A model generated the notes under the pieces. It was not told where the DNA came from. It did not search any database and worked only from the letters and a program-made list of their open reading frames with translations. Of a DNA stretch of 14,172 nucleotides, positions 1-7,419 are shown in pieces. A program made the position numbers and the translations under genes. Source of the DNA: Treponema sp. (GTDB taxonomy: Bacteria > Spirochaetota > Spirochaetia > Treponematales > Breznakiellaceae); the NCBI GenBank assembly GCA_031284195.1, contig JAITAI010000200.1, forward strand, positions 1 through 14,172, in the 5' to 3' direction. The stretch's first letter is position 1. Each line of letters opens with the position of its first letter.

Positions 1-176
1 TGCCAAGAAAACCAGAGTTCTGGAGAACGGCCTTGCACCAGTCCTAGGTCTACGGAAAAAGGATAAAACCGCCGCTGGTTTAGTTCCAGCACCGGCTGTT
101 CTGGGCTCGCGAGAAATATACCCTCTAAAGGGGCGTAGCGCTTATGGAGAACTTTCCAGCTAAAAGTACCGGGCAT
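1..176 (-). CDS. Partial leftward gene running off the left edge, function unknown
   Basis: A minus-strand reading frame is open from an ATG at 176 to the left edge (about 58 codons), starting MPGTFSWKVLHKRYAPLEGI and continuing with a mix of aromatic and aliphatic residues that looks like a folded protein. I do not recognise the family. No Shine-Dalgarno sequence precedes the ATG. The frame stays open back to a TGA at 231-233, so the true start could lie a little further upstream. The competing plus-strand frame across 2-163 is also open but looks less protein-like. The N-terminus overlaps the degraded start of the neighbouring DUF1566 gene, so at least one of the two is not intact here. The call rests only on openness and composition. 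Confidence 0.45.
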   Translation of the reverse strand, partial: MPGTFSWKVLHKRYAPLEGIFLASPEQPVLELNQRRFYPFSVDLGLVQGRSPELWFSW

Positions 177-583
177 AGGGGCTACCAGGAACAGGGAACC
201 GGAATCAGGGATCTCCTGGGGCGACGGGGTTCAGGAGGAAAGGATGTGAATGGTACCATCAATGATATAGGGAACGGGAAGCGAAACACCCAACTTATCG
301 TTGAGCTTCTTAACCAAGAGGGGGAAATCATGAAGGCAGCGCAAGTGGCTGAGGCTTATGAATATGGCGGATTTGACGACTGGTTTTTGCCGAGTAAAGG
401 CGAGCTTGATCTGATATACAAAAACCTCAAGGCAAAGAGTTTGGGCGGCTTTCAAAGCGGTTCATACTGGACTTCCTCTGATTATGGATGGGGGAATTCA
501 TTGCGCAGAATTTTAGCAATGGCGAACAGAATGAAGAAAACAGGGGTCATTCACTGTATGTCCGCGCCATCCGCCAGTTTTAG
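145..583 (+). pseudogene. DUF1566 (Lcl C-terminal type) gene, frameshifted remnant
   Basis: The core of a spirochaete DUF1566 protein is readable in the frame starting at 144: KDVNGTINDIGNGK, NTQLIVELLN and the hallmark GGFDDWFLPSKGELDLIYKN followed by SYWTSSDYGWG. The conserved end then lies in another frame: AQNFSNGEQ and the terminal LYVRAIRQF with a TAG at 581-583. Adding one G to the G5 run at 490-494 joins the two frames and gives YGWGEFIAQNFSNGEQ. A second shift is likely in the GGGG run at 226-229, where one extra G turns an upstream frame (EPESGISWGDG) into WGDGGSGGKDVNGT. The usual N-terminal part of such proteins (signal peptide or lipobox and the region before EAAP) is not visible. 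As read, an intact ORF would run to 602 with a wrong C-terminus. Proteins of this family are usually exported surface proteins of unknown role. Confidence 0.75.
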
Positions 584-625
584 GCGGGACGGCGCAGCGT
601 AACCATCAGGGCGGTTTTTCCGGCA

Positions 626-1093
626 TTGCCTTTCGGCGTGTGGTTACTCTCCGGTTTGGTCTTTTCCGCTTGTACTATGGAACCGGGCGGCCTGTATCCC
701 CACACCGCCCAGGAGCTTGAATATATGGGTAAAAAAACGGGATTGACTGCTGCTTCCTCAAACCTTGCGTTTTTTGCCGGTCTCGATGAAGTAATGCAAG
801 CTTATGAAGGGGATCATCCTGATTCATCTGCATATACCTATAGCGGCATTATCTATGAAATCACCAATACCCAATCCATAAGCAGAATTCCCGGTCTTAT
901 GTGGGAACTTTAGTGGGCGAACCTCGATAAAGAACGGTATTCCGTTGGGTATTGCTGGAAGTTCATATACCGGCAAATTACTGCAAAAGGCGGCACCGGA
1001 ACCGCCTATATCCTGTGGACCATCCTAACCAATACAAAGGACGGGGAAGTGCTTTACCGGGCCGCAAAAGGCGTGGTCCGTCTCAAAGAATGA
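626..1093 (+). pseudogene. Lipoprotein-like gene interrupted by an in-frame TAG
   Basis: The frame reads LPFGVWLLSGLVFSACTMEP, a hydrophobic stretch ending at a cysteine that fits a relaxed spirochaete lipobox (FSAC). It runs to a TAG at 911-913 after LMWEL. The same frame then continues without a break for another 59 codons (WANLDKERYSVGYCWKFIYR and on to KGVVRLKE) and ends at a TGA at 1091-1093. Together this makes a protein of about 155 residues with the codon at 911-913 as its only interruption; CAG (Gln) or TGG (Trp) would restore it by one substitution. The start is also doubtful: only TTG 626 or GTG 638 is available, neither preceded by a Shine-Dalgarno sequence, and the positively charged residues of a signal peptide lie upstream without a start codon. 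No homology is recognised. It looks like a decayed outer-membrane lipoprotein, possibly still making the 95-residue first part. Confidence 0.6.
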
Positions 1094-1202
1094 AGCGTCA
1101 TAGCCCCGGCCCCATAAGAGGCAGACTGCGCTTTGTTCCCGGCTTAGGCACGGCTCAAGGCCCTGGCAGCCTCATTGACGAAGTTACCCCTCCTTACCCA
1201 TA

Positions 1203-1565
1203 ATGAGCATTATGCAAGAAAGACGAAAAGATATCAGATATCATACCCTGGGGCAGGCTCGTATTCCCGAAGTTTTTGAGGGAACTATGGTGTTAAAAGA
1301 TCTCAGTATTACCGGATGCCGTATACAATGCGCCACGCCTATAGCTATACAACTCCATACTCAGTATAAGATTCAGATTATCCCTGAACCGGTGGTAAAA
1401 ACCGGTAACTTTGAATTGTTAGTTGAATCCCGCTGGATTCACTCCGGGGAGGATTGTTATGAAGCGGCTTTTATGGTGGTGGAGTCTCCTAAAGGAAAGC
1501 AATTTGAATGTTATGTAGATTATCTTACCTGGCGTTCTAATCCAGTACTCGATATGTCGATATAA
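1203..1565 (+). CDS. PilZ-domain protein, cyclic-di-GMP receptor
   Basis: This is a stand-alone PilZ domain of 120 residues. The two c-di-GMP contacts are visible: the RxxxR box at residues 8-12 (RKDIR) and the DxSxxG box at residues 33-38 (DLSITG), followed by the expected beta-rich pattern of alternating hydrophobic residues. PilZ proteins change conformation on binding c-di-GMP and pass the signal to motility, adhesion or secretion machinery. The partner is not indicated by the neighbours. ATG 1203 is the first start; a second ATG at 1212 gives MQERRKD and is equally possible because neither has a clear Shine-Dalgarno sequence. The protein is cytoplasmic, with no signal or membrane segment. 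The family call is secure; the specific role is unknown. Confidence 0.9.
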   Translation: MSIMQERRKDIRYHTLGQARIPEVFEGTMVLKDLSITGCRIQCATPIAIQLHTQYKIQIIPEPVVKTGNFELLVESRWIHSGEDCYEAAFMVVESPKGKQFECYVDYLTWRSNPVLDMSI

Positions 1566-1633
1566 AATAGGCTCTATACGTTTTCTCTATTTGTTTTATA
1601 TACTCCATGCTTCTTTGAGACCCCTAAGAAGAC

Positions 1634-2557
1634 ATGATGCTTACTCCCCTTACCGGTCAGGTGTACGAGGGGCTTCCTGCATTTGCAGATCACCTGCAAG
1701 CGGAATTAGGGATCGACACAGCATCCTGGGGTCCTTTGTATTACCTGGAAGATACTGCGAGCATAGGGCAAGGTTCTTGTTTCTGGAATCAGAATATCTG
1801 GCTTGCCCCGTTTCAGCTTACCTTTGGTTCAATTACCGAGGCTGCGGCTGCGCTGCGGGATATACAGCGGAATTGGGCCCCCACCTTATTTACCCAATTT
1901 CGCCGGGGTGCTTTGATGCAATCCCAATTACCCTTCCTTTCCGCTAAACCCCGGCCTTTCCCGTGGTCTGTACCTCATACCCCTGTAGGGGCGTGGACCC
2001 TGTTAGATGCCCATACCCTGATCGCTTCGGCTCATTGTTCGAGTCCTTTTCCCAGGGGGGTCATTACCTTTGAAGAAGATAAGGAGGGTCCCCCAAGCCG
2101 GGCCTATCTCAAGCTCTGGGAAGCCCTAGTCCGGCTCCGAAAATGGCCGGGACCAGGGGATCGCTGCCTGGATGCGGGAGCCAGTCCTGGAGGATGGACC
2201 TGGGCATTGGCTCGGCTCGGAGCAAAGGTGAGTGCCGTAGACCGGGCTCCCCTGGCGGATCGGATTCTAGCCATGCCAGGGGTCCGCTGGATAAGGCATG
2301 ACGCCTTCACCCTCAAGCCCGAAGACCTGGGGCCGCTGGAATGGCTTTTCTGCGATGTGATCTGTTATCCCCCTCGACTGTACGAATGGATCCAGCGGTG
2401 GCTTGATTCCGGCTTATGCAGTAACTTCATTTGTACCATAAAGATGCAGGGGAAACCGGATTTTGAAACCACCCGGCGTTTTGCGGCCATTCCCGGTAGT
2501 CAGGTGGTTCATTTGTATCATAATAAGCATGAATTAACCTGGATCCGGGGTGTATAA
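1634..2557 (+). CDS. RlmM/FtsJ-type SAM-dependent rRNA 2'-O-methyltransferase
   Basis: The 307-residue protein has the Rossmann-type FtsJ methyltransferase fold in its second half. The SAM-binding loop is CLDAGASPGGWTWAL (residues 178-192). The K-D-K-E catalytic tetrad of 2'-O-ribose methyltransferases can be placed at K160 (RAYLKLWE), D241 (FCDVICYP), K270 (CTIKMQGK) and E300 (NKHELTW). The N-terminal half, with the short HTPVGAW and PSRAYLKL segments before the catalytic part, matches the layout of RlmM, which methylates C2498 of 23S rRNA in E. coli. The exact target nucleotide here is inferred. Two adjacent ATG codons (1634 and 1637) compete as the start; AAGAAG just upstream is a weak ribosome site. 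The gene contains an intact G6 run at 2055-2060. It is probably monocistronic or loosely linked to pilZ. Confidence 0.85.
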   Translation: MMLTPLTGQVYEGLPAFADHLQAELGIDTASWGPLYYLEDTASIGQGSCFWNQNIWLAPFQLTFGSITEAAAALRDIQRNWAPTLFTQFRRGALMQSQLPFLSAKPRPFPWSVPHTPVGAWTLLDAHTLIASAHCSSPFPRGVITFEEDKEGPPSRAYLKLWEALVRLRKWPGPGDRCLDAGASPGGWTWALARLGAKVSAVDRAPLADRILAMPGVRWIRHDAFTLKPEDLGPLEWLFCDVICYPPRLYEWIQRWLDSGLCSNFICTIKMQGKPDFETTRRFAAIPGSQVVHLYHNKHELTWIRGV

Positions 2558-2682
2558 GGCAGGTTATCCTTCCACACGAGGGATTGGCCCTGAGTGAAAC
2601 AAAGCGGTTTTGTCCATAGCGTAAGGGCCTATTCGTCGTATTCTGCTTTTTTTTTCTTGTGGAACCGAGTAAACTTAGGTTT

Positions 2683-3183
2683 ATGGGAATTATTGACCGT
2701 CTTGGAGACGTGATAAGAAGTTATCTTAATGATGAAGCAGAAGAGCCCTGGGAAGATTCCTTCCAAAGCCGAAAGCAAAACCGCCGGCAGCCCTGGGAGG
2801 ATGCGGATATGAAAGCGGCCTTTGAAGAACTGGATGAGTATCTTCAGAGGAAGCCCGGTAAAAAGGAGGGTTCCTCCTTTGGTGCCGGTACTTTCCGTGC
2901 CCAAAACACTGCAAGGGGTTCTACTGCATCGGAGTTTAAACGCCATGAACCTGCTTCAGCAGTTCCCGAATCCCTGAGGCAGGACTTTGCGGAGCTTGGG
3001 GTGTCTATGGGGGCATCCCCAGAAGCCTGTAAGGCTGCCTATAAAAAGCTCCTCAAAATCCACCATCCTGACCGCCATGCAGGGCATCCGGGGAATATGA
3101 AAAAGGCCACTGAAAAGTCCGCCCGTTTAAATACCGCCTTTGATCGCATTGAACGGTGGCGGCAAACCGGGAAAGTAGAATAA
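2683..3183 (+). CDS. Short protein with a C-terminal J domain (DnaJ-like co-chaperone)
   Basis: From ATG 2683 the protein has 166 residues. An N-terminal charged region (MGIIDRLGDVIRSYLND, then acidic and basic stretches) is followed by a J domain in the last 65 residues: SLRQDFAELGVSMGASPEAC, then AAYKKLLKIHHPDRH with the HPD tripeptide that stimulates the ATPase of DnaK, and a final helix SARLNTAFDRIERW. There is no Gly/Phe linker, zinc-finger region or substrate domain, so it is not DnaJ itself. It probably recruits DnaK to a particular client through the N-terminal part. A longer version from GTG 2659 is possible, but ATG 2683 has an AGG just upstream and gives a natural N-terminus (inference). 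The preceding 125-base gap contains GGCCCT/AGGGCC arms (2586-2591, 2624-2629) and a T9 run. Confidence 0.85.
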   Translation: MGIIDRLGDVIRSYLNDEAEEPWEDSFQSRKQNRRQPWEDADMKAAFEELDEYLQRKPGKKEGSSFGAGTFRAQNTARGSTASEFKRHEPASAVPESLRQDFAELGVSMGASPEACKAAYKKLLKIHHPDRHAGHPGNMKKATEKSARLNTAFDRIERWRQTGKVE

Positions 3184-3188
3184 GGAAG

Positions 3189-3230
3189 CTGGTGCAATGA
3201 GTATGAACCGTGTTAAGCTCACTGCATCAG
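3189..3230. terminator. Imperfect hairpin between convergent genes
   Basis: The arms 3189-3201 and 3218-3230 pair over 13 positions (CTG, GU, TGCA, one A-C mismatch, TGAG with CTCA) around a 16-base loop. The site lies directly after the J-domain gene stop and before the converging merR-type gene. No U tract follows on either strand, so a role as a bidirectional terminator is only suggested by position. Confidence 0.35.
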
Positions 3231-3307
3231 GATACCTACAGAGCACATTGCTGAAGGTGGGGACGCTCAGGTCTTTCCAGGAGTTTTTTGCCCTGGATCT
3301 TCGGGGT

Positions 3308-3724
3308 TTATCCTGTTTCTGGGGCAGTTGACCTGGACCTCGGGGATACACCGGTCAACTCCACCTTTGTATACTGTTCGGTAAAGTATTCGATCTTATG
3401 GGTAACCTTCTGTAAATACCGCTGCATCTCCTGAATTTGGTTTTCCACCTCTTTTTTATGTTCCTGCAGCAGAGCGCAGCGCTGTTTTAAGGTGCTATCC
3501 CCTTCCAAACTCAATGCAACAAAATGCTTGATTTGCTTGATGGACATACCGGTATTTTTAAGACAGCAAATAAGGCCGAGCCATTCCATATCCTGTTCCG
3601 AATACCGGCGTATTCCCGCAGGGCTTCTTGCGATACTGGGTAACAAGCCCTCGTTTTCATAGTAGCGTAAAACATGGGGCGGTAAAGCCATTTTCTCTGA
3701 TACCTGCTTAATCGTAAAAAACAA
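3308..3724 (-). CDS. MerR-family transcriptional regulator
   Basis: The protein begins with a MerR winged helix-turn-helix: FFTIKQVSEKMALPPHVLRY and YENEGLLPSIARSPAGIRRY, then the second helix pair ending MSIKQIKHFVALS. It continues into a long coiled coil for dimerisation (HKKEVENQIQEMQRYLQKV) and a short C-terminal tail. No cysteine cluster for metal sensing is evident, so the effector is unknown. I chose TTG 3724 as start because an ideal AAGGAGG sits five bases upstream and the protein then starts right at the conserved FFTI. A GTG at 3754 would add ten residues but has no ribosome site and would extend the overlap with the upstream channel gene. With the TTG start, the ribosome site overlaps the TAA of the channel gene, so translation is probably coupled. 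It is the last gene of the glnS operon. Confidence 0.88.
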   Translation of the reverse strand: MFFTIKQVSEKMALPPHVLRYYENEGLLPSIARSPAGIRRYSEQDMEWLGLICCLKNTGMSIKQIKHFVALSLEGDSTLKQRCALLQEHKKEVENQIQEMQRYLQKVTHKIEYFTEQYTKVELTGVSPRSRSTAPETG

Positions 3725-3734
3725 AGGTTCCTCC

Positions 3735-4562
3735 TTATTCGATCTCTTTGCCACAATGGGGACAGACCCGTTTAGTCCCTGGACTACTTTCTTTCGGAGT
3801 TCCTTCCTTCGCGGCCTGTTCTTCCTTGCTTATGGCCTTGATAAAGCCGGAACTGATGATCCCTGCAGGGAGGGCCACGAGGCCTATGCCTAAAATAGCG
3901 ATCACCCCGCTCAAGACCTTTCCGATGTTGGTAATCGGATATACATCACCGTACCCAACCGTGGTAAGGGTTGCTACTGCCCACCAGAGGGTAGCGATGA
4001 TATTGGGAAATTTGTCCGGCTGCGCGGTATTTTCGATATAGTACATCACCGATGAAGCAAGTAAGAGCATTAAGCCGGTCATAAAGACGGTGGTGAGGAT
4101 CTTCTCTTTTTCCCCTTTGAACACCTGGGCGATGACTTCCACGGCGTTATTGTACCGGTTTAGTTTGAGGATCCGAAGAAGCCGGAACAAGCGCAGGATC
4201 CGCAGAATCCTGAGATCCACCCCTACGATAAAGGGCAAGTAAAAAGGTAAGATGGCGCAGAGATCGATCACCGCCATAAAGGACGTGATATACCGGAGAT
4301 AAGGAAAGCGTGAGTCTGGATATTTGTAGGGAGCGGTCAAGACGCGTAAGCCATATTCTACAGTGAAAATCGCAATGGAGATGTACTCAAAGATGGTTAA
4401 GCCCTGTTTCAGCAGGTCCGGCAGATCATTAAAGGAACTGATAATCACCGCTGCAATGTTAAACACAATGACAATGATGATCCCATAGTCAACTACAATG
4501 CTTGCCGTATCCCCCGGCATGCCTCGTTCAAGAATTTCAAAAATCCGTTTTCTCCGTATCAT
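3735..4562 (-). CDS. Voltage-gated-type K+ channel with C-terminal zinc-ribbon half
   Basis: This 275-residue inner-membrane protein has the six-helix layout of a Kv-like channel. S1 is around residues 21-42 and S2 around 54-75. The S4 voltage sensor has regularly spaced arginines (LRILRILRLFRLLRILKL, residues 117-134). The pore helix carries the selectivity filter TVGYGD at 201-206, followed by S6 (VLSGVIAILGIGLVALPAGI). The cytoplasmic tail ends KRVCPHCGKEIE, a single CxxC that would be half of a zinc ribbon and may pair between subunits (inference). The protein conducts K+ across the cytoplasmic membrane as a tetramer. The start ATG 4562 has AGGAG upstream and lies inside the end of glnS, a 26-base overlap that implies translational coupling. 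Physiological trigger unknown. Confidence 0.93.
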   Translation of the reverse strand: MIRRKRIFEILERGMPGDTASIVVDYGIIIVIVFNIAAVIISSFNDLPDLLKQGLTIFEYISIAIFTVEYGLRVLTAPYKYPDSRFPYLRYITSFMAVIDLCAILPFYLPFIVGVDLRILRILRLFRLLRILKLNRYNNAVEVIAQVFKGEKEKILTTVFMTGLMLLLASSVMYYIENTAQPDKFPNIIATLWWAVATLTTVGYGDVYPITNIGKVLSGVIAILGIGLVALPAGIISSGFIKAISKEEQAAKEGTPKESSPGTKRVCPHCGKEIE

Positions 4563-6393
4563 AAGCTCTCTCCTGACTCTCGCGGACTGGCAGGTCCTTT
4601 AGGCAGTTGTGCTTTTCCTTGATTTTGTTCCAAGTATCCCGTAGACCCACGGTCCGGTTAAACACCGGCTTTTTCTTTCCCCCTCCCTCCTGGGTATCCG
4701 GGTCCAGGACGAAGTAACCGAGCCGCTCAAACTGGTAGCGGTCCCCGGGAACAGCTTCTCCGAGACAGGGTTCGCCATAGGCCCTAGGAATCACTTCCAA
4801 GGACTGGGGATTGAGCATATCTATAAAGGAATATCCCGGGGGAACTTCCATGGGCCGCTCCACCCTAAAGAGGTAGTCATAGAGGCGCACCTCCAAAGGA
4901 ATGGCATGGGCACAGGATACCCAATGAATAGTACTCTTCACTTTCCGGTTGTTCGGCGCATTACCCCCTCGGGTTTCCGGGTCATAGGTACCGCGTACCC
5001 CGGTAATCTTCCCGGTAACCGGATCCCTATCAAAGCCCGTGCAGGTAATGATGTAGCCGTAACGCAAGCGCACCCGGTTACCGGGATAGAGCCTATAGTA
5101 TTTCGGCGGGGGGACTTCTGCAAAGTCTTCTTCCTCGATCCACAGTTCCCGGGAAAAAGGAATTCCCCGGCTGCCTGCAGCGGGGTCTTCAGGGTTGTTC
5201 ACCGCTTCCAGTTCCTCTGTTCTACCGGGTTCCCAATTTTCGATAGTGAGCTTCAAGGGTCTGAGCACTGCCATAACCCGCTGGGAACGCTTGTTCAGGT
5301 CTTCCCGCAGGCAGTATTCCAAAAACGCCATGTCTACCACGCTGTCGTTTTTAGCGATCCCGATCTGGGTAATGAAACTCCGCAACGCTTCCGGGGTATA
5401 GCCCCGGCGCCGCAGCCCGGCAATGGTGGGCATCCGGGGATCGTCCCAGCCGGTCACGTACTTTTCCTGGACCAACTTGAGGAGATACCGTTTGGAAAGG
5501 ACCGTATAGGTGAGATTCAGCCGGGCAAATTCAATCTGCCGGGACGGAAAGACCGCTGCTTCCCGGATAAACCATTCATACAGGGGCCGATGGATCTCAT
5601 ATTCTAAGGAACATAGGGAATGGGTGATCCCTTCTTTGGCGTCTGAAAGGGGATGCTGGAAATCGTACATGGGGTAGATACACCAGGAGGTCCCGGTTCG
5701 GTAGTGGGTATCCCGGCGGATTCGGTACATCACCGGGTCCCGCAGGAGCAGATTCGGGCTTGCCATATCGATCTTGGCCCTGAGGGTTTTCGCACTGTCA
5801 GGGAATTCCCCTTGCCGCATCCGGGCGAACAGGTCCAGGTTCTCCTCCACGGTCCGATCCCGGTAGGGGCTGTTCCTGCCCGGTGGGGTATGGGTGATGG
5901 CGGCTTTGTCTTCCACGGCAGTTCCCCGGTATTCGCTTATGGCCGCTTCCGAAAGGTCATCCACGTAGGCCTTACCCTTCTTGATGATCTTCACCGCCAG
6001 CTCATAGAGGTACTCATAATAATCCGAAGCGTAATACTCCCGGTCTTTCCAGTCAAACCCCAGCCACCGGACATCCCGCTTAATCGCCTCTACATAGGAG
6101 ATATCCTCTTTTTCCGGGTTGGTATCGTCAAAGCGGAGGTTACATTTTCCCCCGAATTGCCCGGCCATGGAAAAGTCCACCATCAGGGCCTTGCAGTGGC
6201 CGATGTGAAGCCAGCCGTTGGGTTCTGGAGGGAACCGGGTATGCACGTAGGTATAGCGGCCCCTCCGGAGGTCTTCAGCAATAAAGTCCGCGATGAAATT
6301 CGCAGGCATAACGCAACCAGGTTTGACCTCCTCTGCAGCAGAGGCAGTAGTAACATGAGAAACAGAAACAACCAGGTCTTTGGTTTCACCCAT
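4537..6393 (-). CDS. glnS: Glutaminyl-tRNA synthetase (GlnRS)
   Basis: The enzyme charges tRNA-Gln with glutamine in the cytoplasm. It is a class I synthetase: the HIGH motif is in PEPNGWLHIGHCKA (HIGH at 63-66), the glutamine-pocket region is in RFDDTNPEKE, and the KMSKS equivalent is VLSKR at 298-302 within RLNLTYTVLSKRYL. The C-terminal half has the beta-barrel anticodon-binding domains (EDFAEVPPPKYYRLYPGNRV, FNRTVGLRDTW). At 618 residues it is longer than the roughly 550 of E. coli GlnRS, mainly through an N-terminal extension of about 35 residues. The start ATG 6393 is preceded by AAGGAGG. The gene is second in a leftward operon and overlaps the downstream channel gene. An intact G6 run lies at 5108-5113. 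Presence of GlnRS suggests that the host does not depend only on the GatCAB transamidation route. Confidence 0.98.
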   Translation of the reverse strand: MGETKDLVVSVSHVTTASAAEEVKPGCVMPANFIADFIAEDLRRGRYTYVHTRFPPEPNGWLHIGHCKALMVDFSMAGQFGGKCNLRFDDTNPEKEDISYVEAIKRDVRWLGFDWKDREYYASDYYEYLYELAVKIIKKGKAYVDDLSEAAISEYRGTAVEDKAAITHTPPGRNSPYRDRTVEENLDLFARMRQGEFPDSAKTLRAKIDMASPNLLLRDPVMYRIRRDTHYRTGTSWCIYPMYDFQHPLSDAKEGITHSLCSLEYEIHRPLYEWFIREAAVFPSRQIEFARLNLTYTVLSKRYLLKLVQEKYVTGWDDPRMPTIAGLRRRGYTPEALRSFITQIGIAKNDSVVDMAFLEYCLREDLNKRSQRVMAVLRPLKLTIENWEPGRTEELEAVNNPEDPAAGSRGIPFSRELWIEEEDFAEVPPPKYYRLYPGNRVRLRYGYIITCTGFDRDPVTGKITGVRGTYDPETRGGNAPNNRKVKSTIHWVSCAHAIPLEVRLYDYLFRVERPMEVPPGYSFIDMLNPQSLEVIPRAYGEPCLGEAVPGDRYQFERLGYFVLDPDTQEGGGKKKPVFNRTVGLRDTWNKIKEKHNCLKDLPVRESQERAYDTEKTDF

Positions 6394-6426
6394 ACGGTCC
6401 TCCTTATGAACTTGTGGGGAAAGGAA

Positions 6427-7038
6427 TTAAAAATTGGTTAAGTAGCATAGGCCGATGAAGAGAATAGCTTTCAGACACTCAGGATCCACTGGGCGGTCCT
6501 GGTTGAGCTTTTGCAGAAGGCCAATCTGTCCTCCATACCACCAGAAAAGCCCCATCTGGGTATCAATGCGAAAGGTATACTCGGTAAAGTCTTCTTTATG
6601 GCTCTGGGCGCCGAAGAACAGATAGGCCAGTTCCTCCAGGACACGGCTGAAATCCGCTAGGGCTTTCTGGTACTGTTCTTGTTCTATGGCGGCGATAAAA
6701 GGGGGTATCTGATCTTGTAGCCGTTCTTTATAGCCTTCATCGGCCTTTTCAACCCAGGTTTTTTGAATCAAAAGATCCAGATTATTCTGAAAATGGGTTA
6801 AGAAATGGGGTATCTCATAATGCTCGTTAACCGGAGGGGAGGTGGCGCTCGTACTTTCCAAAAGGCGGGTATAATCCGCAGCGATCCCCAAAATACCGGC
6901 GAAAGCCTTGGCAGCTTCGATATGGGGTCCTCCCTCTGGCGGAAATCCTTTAGATGGAAAAAGGGCCTCTGCGATCTGCCGGTATTCTTCAGGAACTTTA
7001 TGGATACTTGGAGAACTACTTAACATAGTAGTAACCAT
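6427..7038 (-). CDS. Unknown protein, first gene of the glnS operon
   Basis: The protein of about 203 residues is not recognised. It has no signal peptide or membrane segment and is rich in amphipathic helices (HFLTHFQNNLDLLIQK, ALADFSRVLEELAYLFFG). Its C-terminal half is full of aromatic residues (FRIDTQMGLFWWYGGQIGLL), and it looks like a cytoplasmic all-helical protein. It ends 34 bases before glnS in the same direction, so it is probably cotranscribed with it. The start is uncertain: GTG 7065, ATG 7038 and ATG 7026 all lack a Shine-Dalgarno sequence. A TTGACA on the minus strand at 7057-7062 would place a transcription start close to 7026, which would then be a nearly leaderless start; the matching -10 is poor. 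I list ATG 7038 as a compromise. Confidence 0.7.
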   Translation of the reverse strand: MVTTMLSSSPSIHKVPEEYRQIAEALFPSKGFPPEGGPHIEAAKAFAGILGIAADYTRLLESTSATSPPVNEHYEIPHFLTHFQNNLDLLIQKTWVEKADEGYKERLQDQIPPFIAAIEQEQYQKALADFSRVLEELAYLFFGAQSHKEDFTEYTFRIDTQMGLFWWYGGQIGLLQKLNQDRPVDPECLKAILFIGLCYLTNF

Positions 7039-7065
7039 GCTGAGAAAACCAAAAATTGTCAACAC

Positions 7066-7419
7066 AGTCAGCTAGATCAGCGCATATAAATCTTTAATTC
7101 CTTATAAGATAATGAAACATCTTTTATACAATGGGTATGAAGCAAAGCATACCGGGCATTTCAATTCCAGCAATACCCCGTCCTGTTGACTCCCCTATAG
7201 GCTATAACAAGCCCCTGATGTTCCTTAGGGCATACGGAGTTTCACGACTCATCTCCTATCCCTAGGGTATGGATGCCTATATGGTTGTTTCCCCAACCGT
7301 ATTAATCTAATCCCCCTTTCTTAATTAACGTTTTCACCAAACCTCCTATAACCCGCACTCAAGCAAAGCCGCTGGACCCTATATTTTTATGGAGTTTTAG
7401 GGTACAAGAGTACTATACT
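7066..7419. other. Divergent intergenic region between the glnS operon and nth
   Basis: This 354-base gap separates two divergent units and must hold both promoters. The left third is AT-rich. A small hairpin is formed by GGTTG (7283-7287) and CAACC (7294-7298), and a CCCTAGGG palindrome lies at 7260-7267. A TATACT sits directly before the nth ATG (7414-7419). I could not assign a convincing -35/-10 pair, a ribosome site for nth, or any small gene or structured RNA. Confidence 0.4.

Noticed and set aside
2..163. Plus-strand frame open from the left edge to a TAA at 161
   Set aside because: Fifty-three open codons are not rare by chance at this GC content, and the opposing minus frame has better protein character.
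952..1203. Plus-strand ORF of 83 codons
   Set aside because: It overlaps the continuing frame of the lipoprotein-like gene, which has much better protein character.
4906..6441. Long plus-strand ORFs opposite glnS (4906-5607, 5653-6441)
   Set aside because: They are antisense shadows of a clearly coding GlnRS sequence.
7057..7062. TTGACA (minus strand) as the promoter of the glnS operon
   Set aside because: The position 17 bases downstream reads CATGGT, a poor -10, and it would place the transcript start inside the longer start candidates. It is kept only as a possibility.
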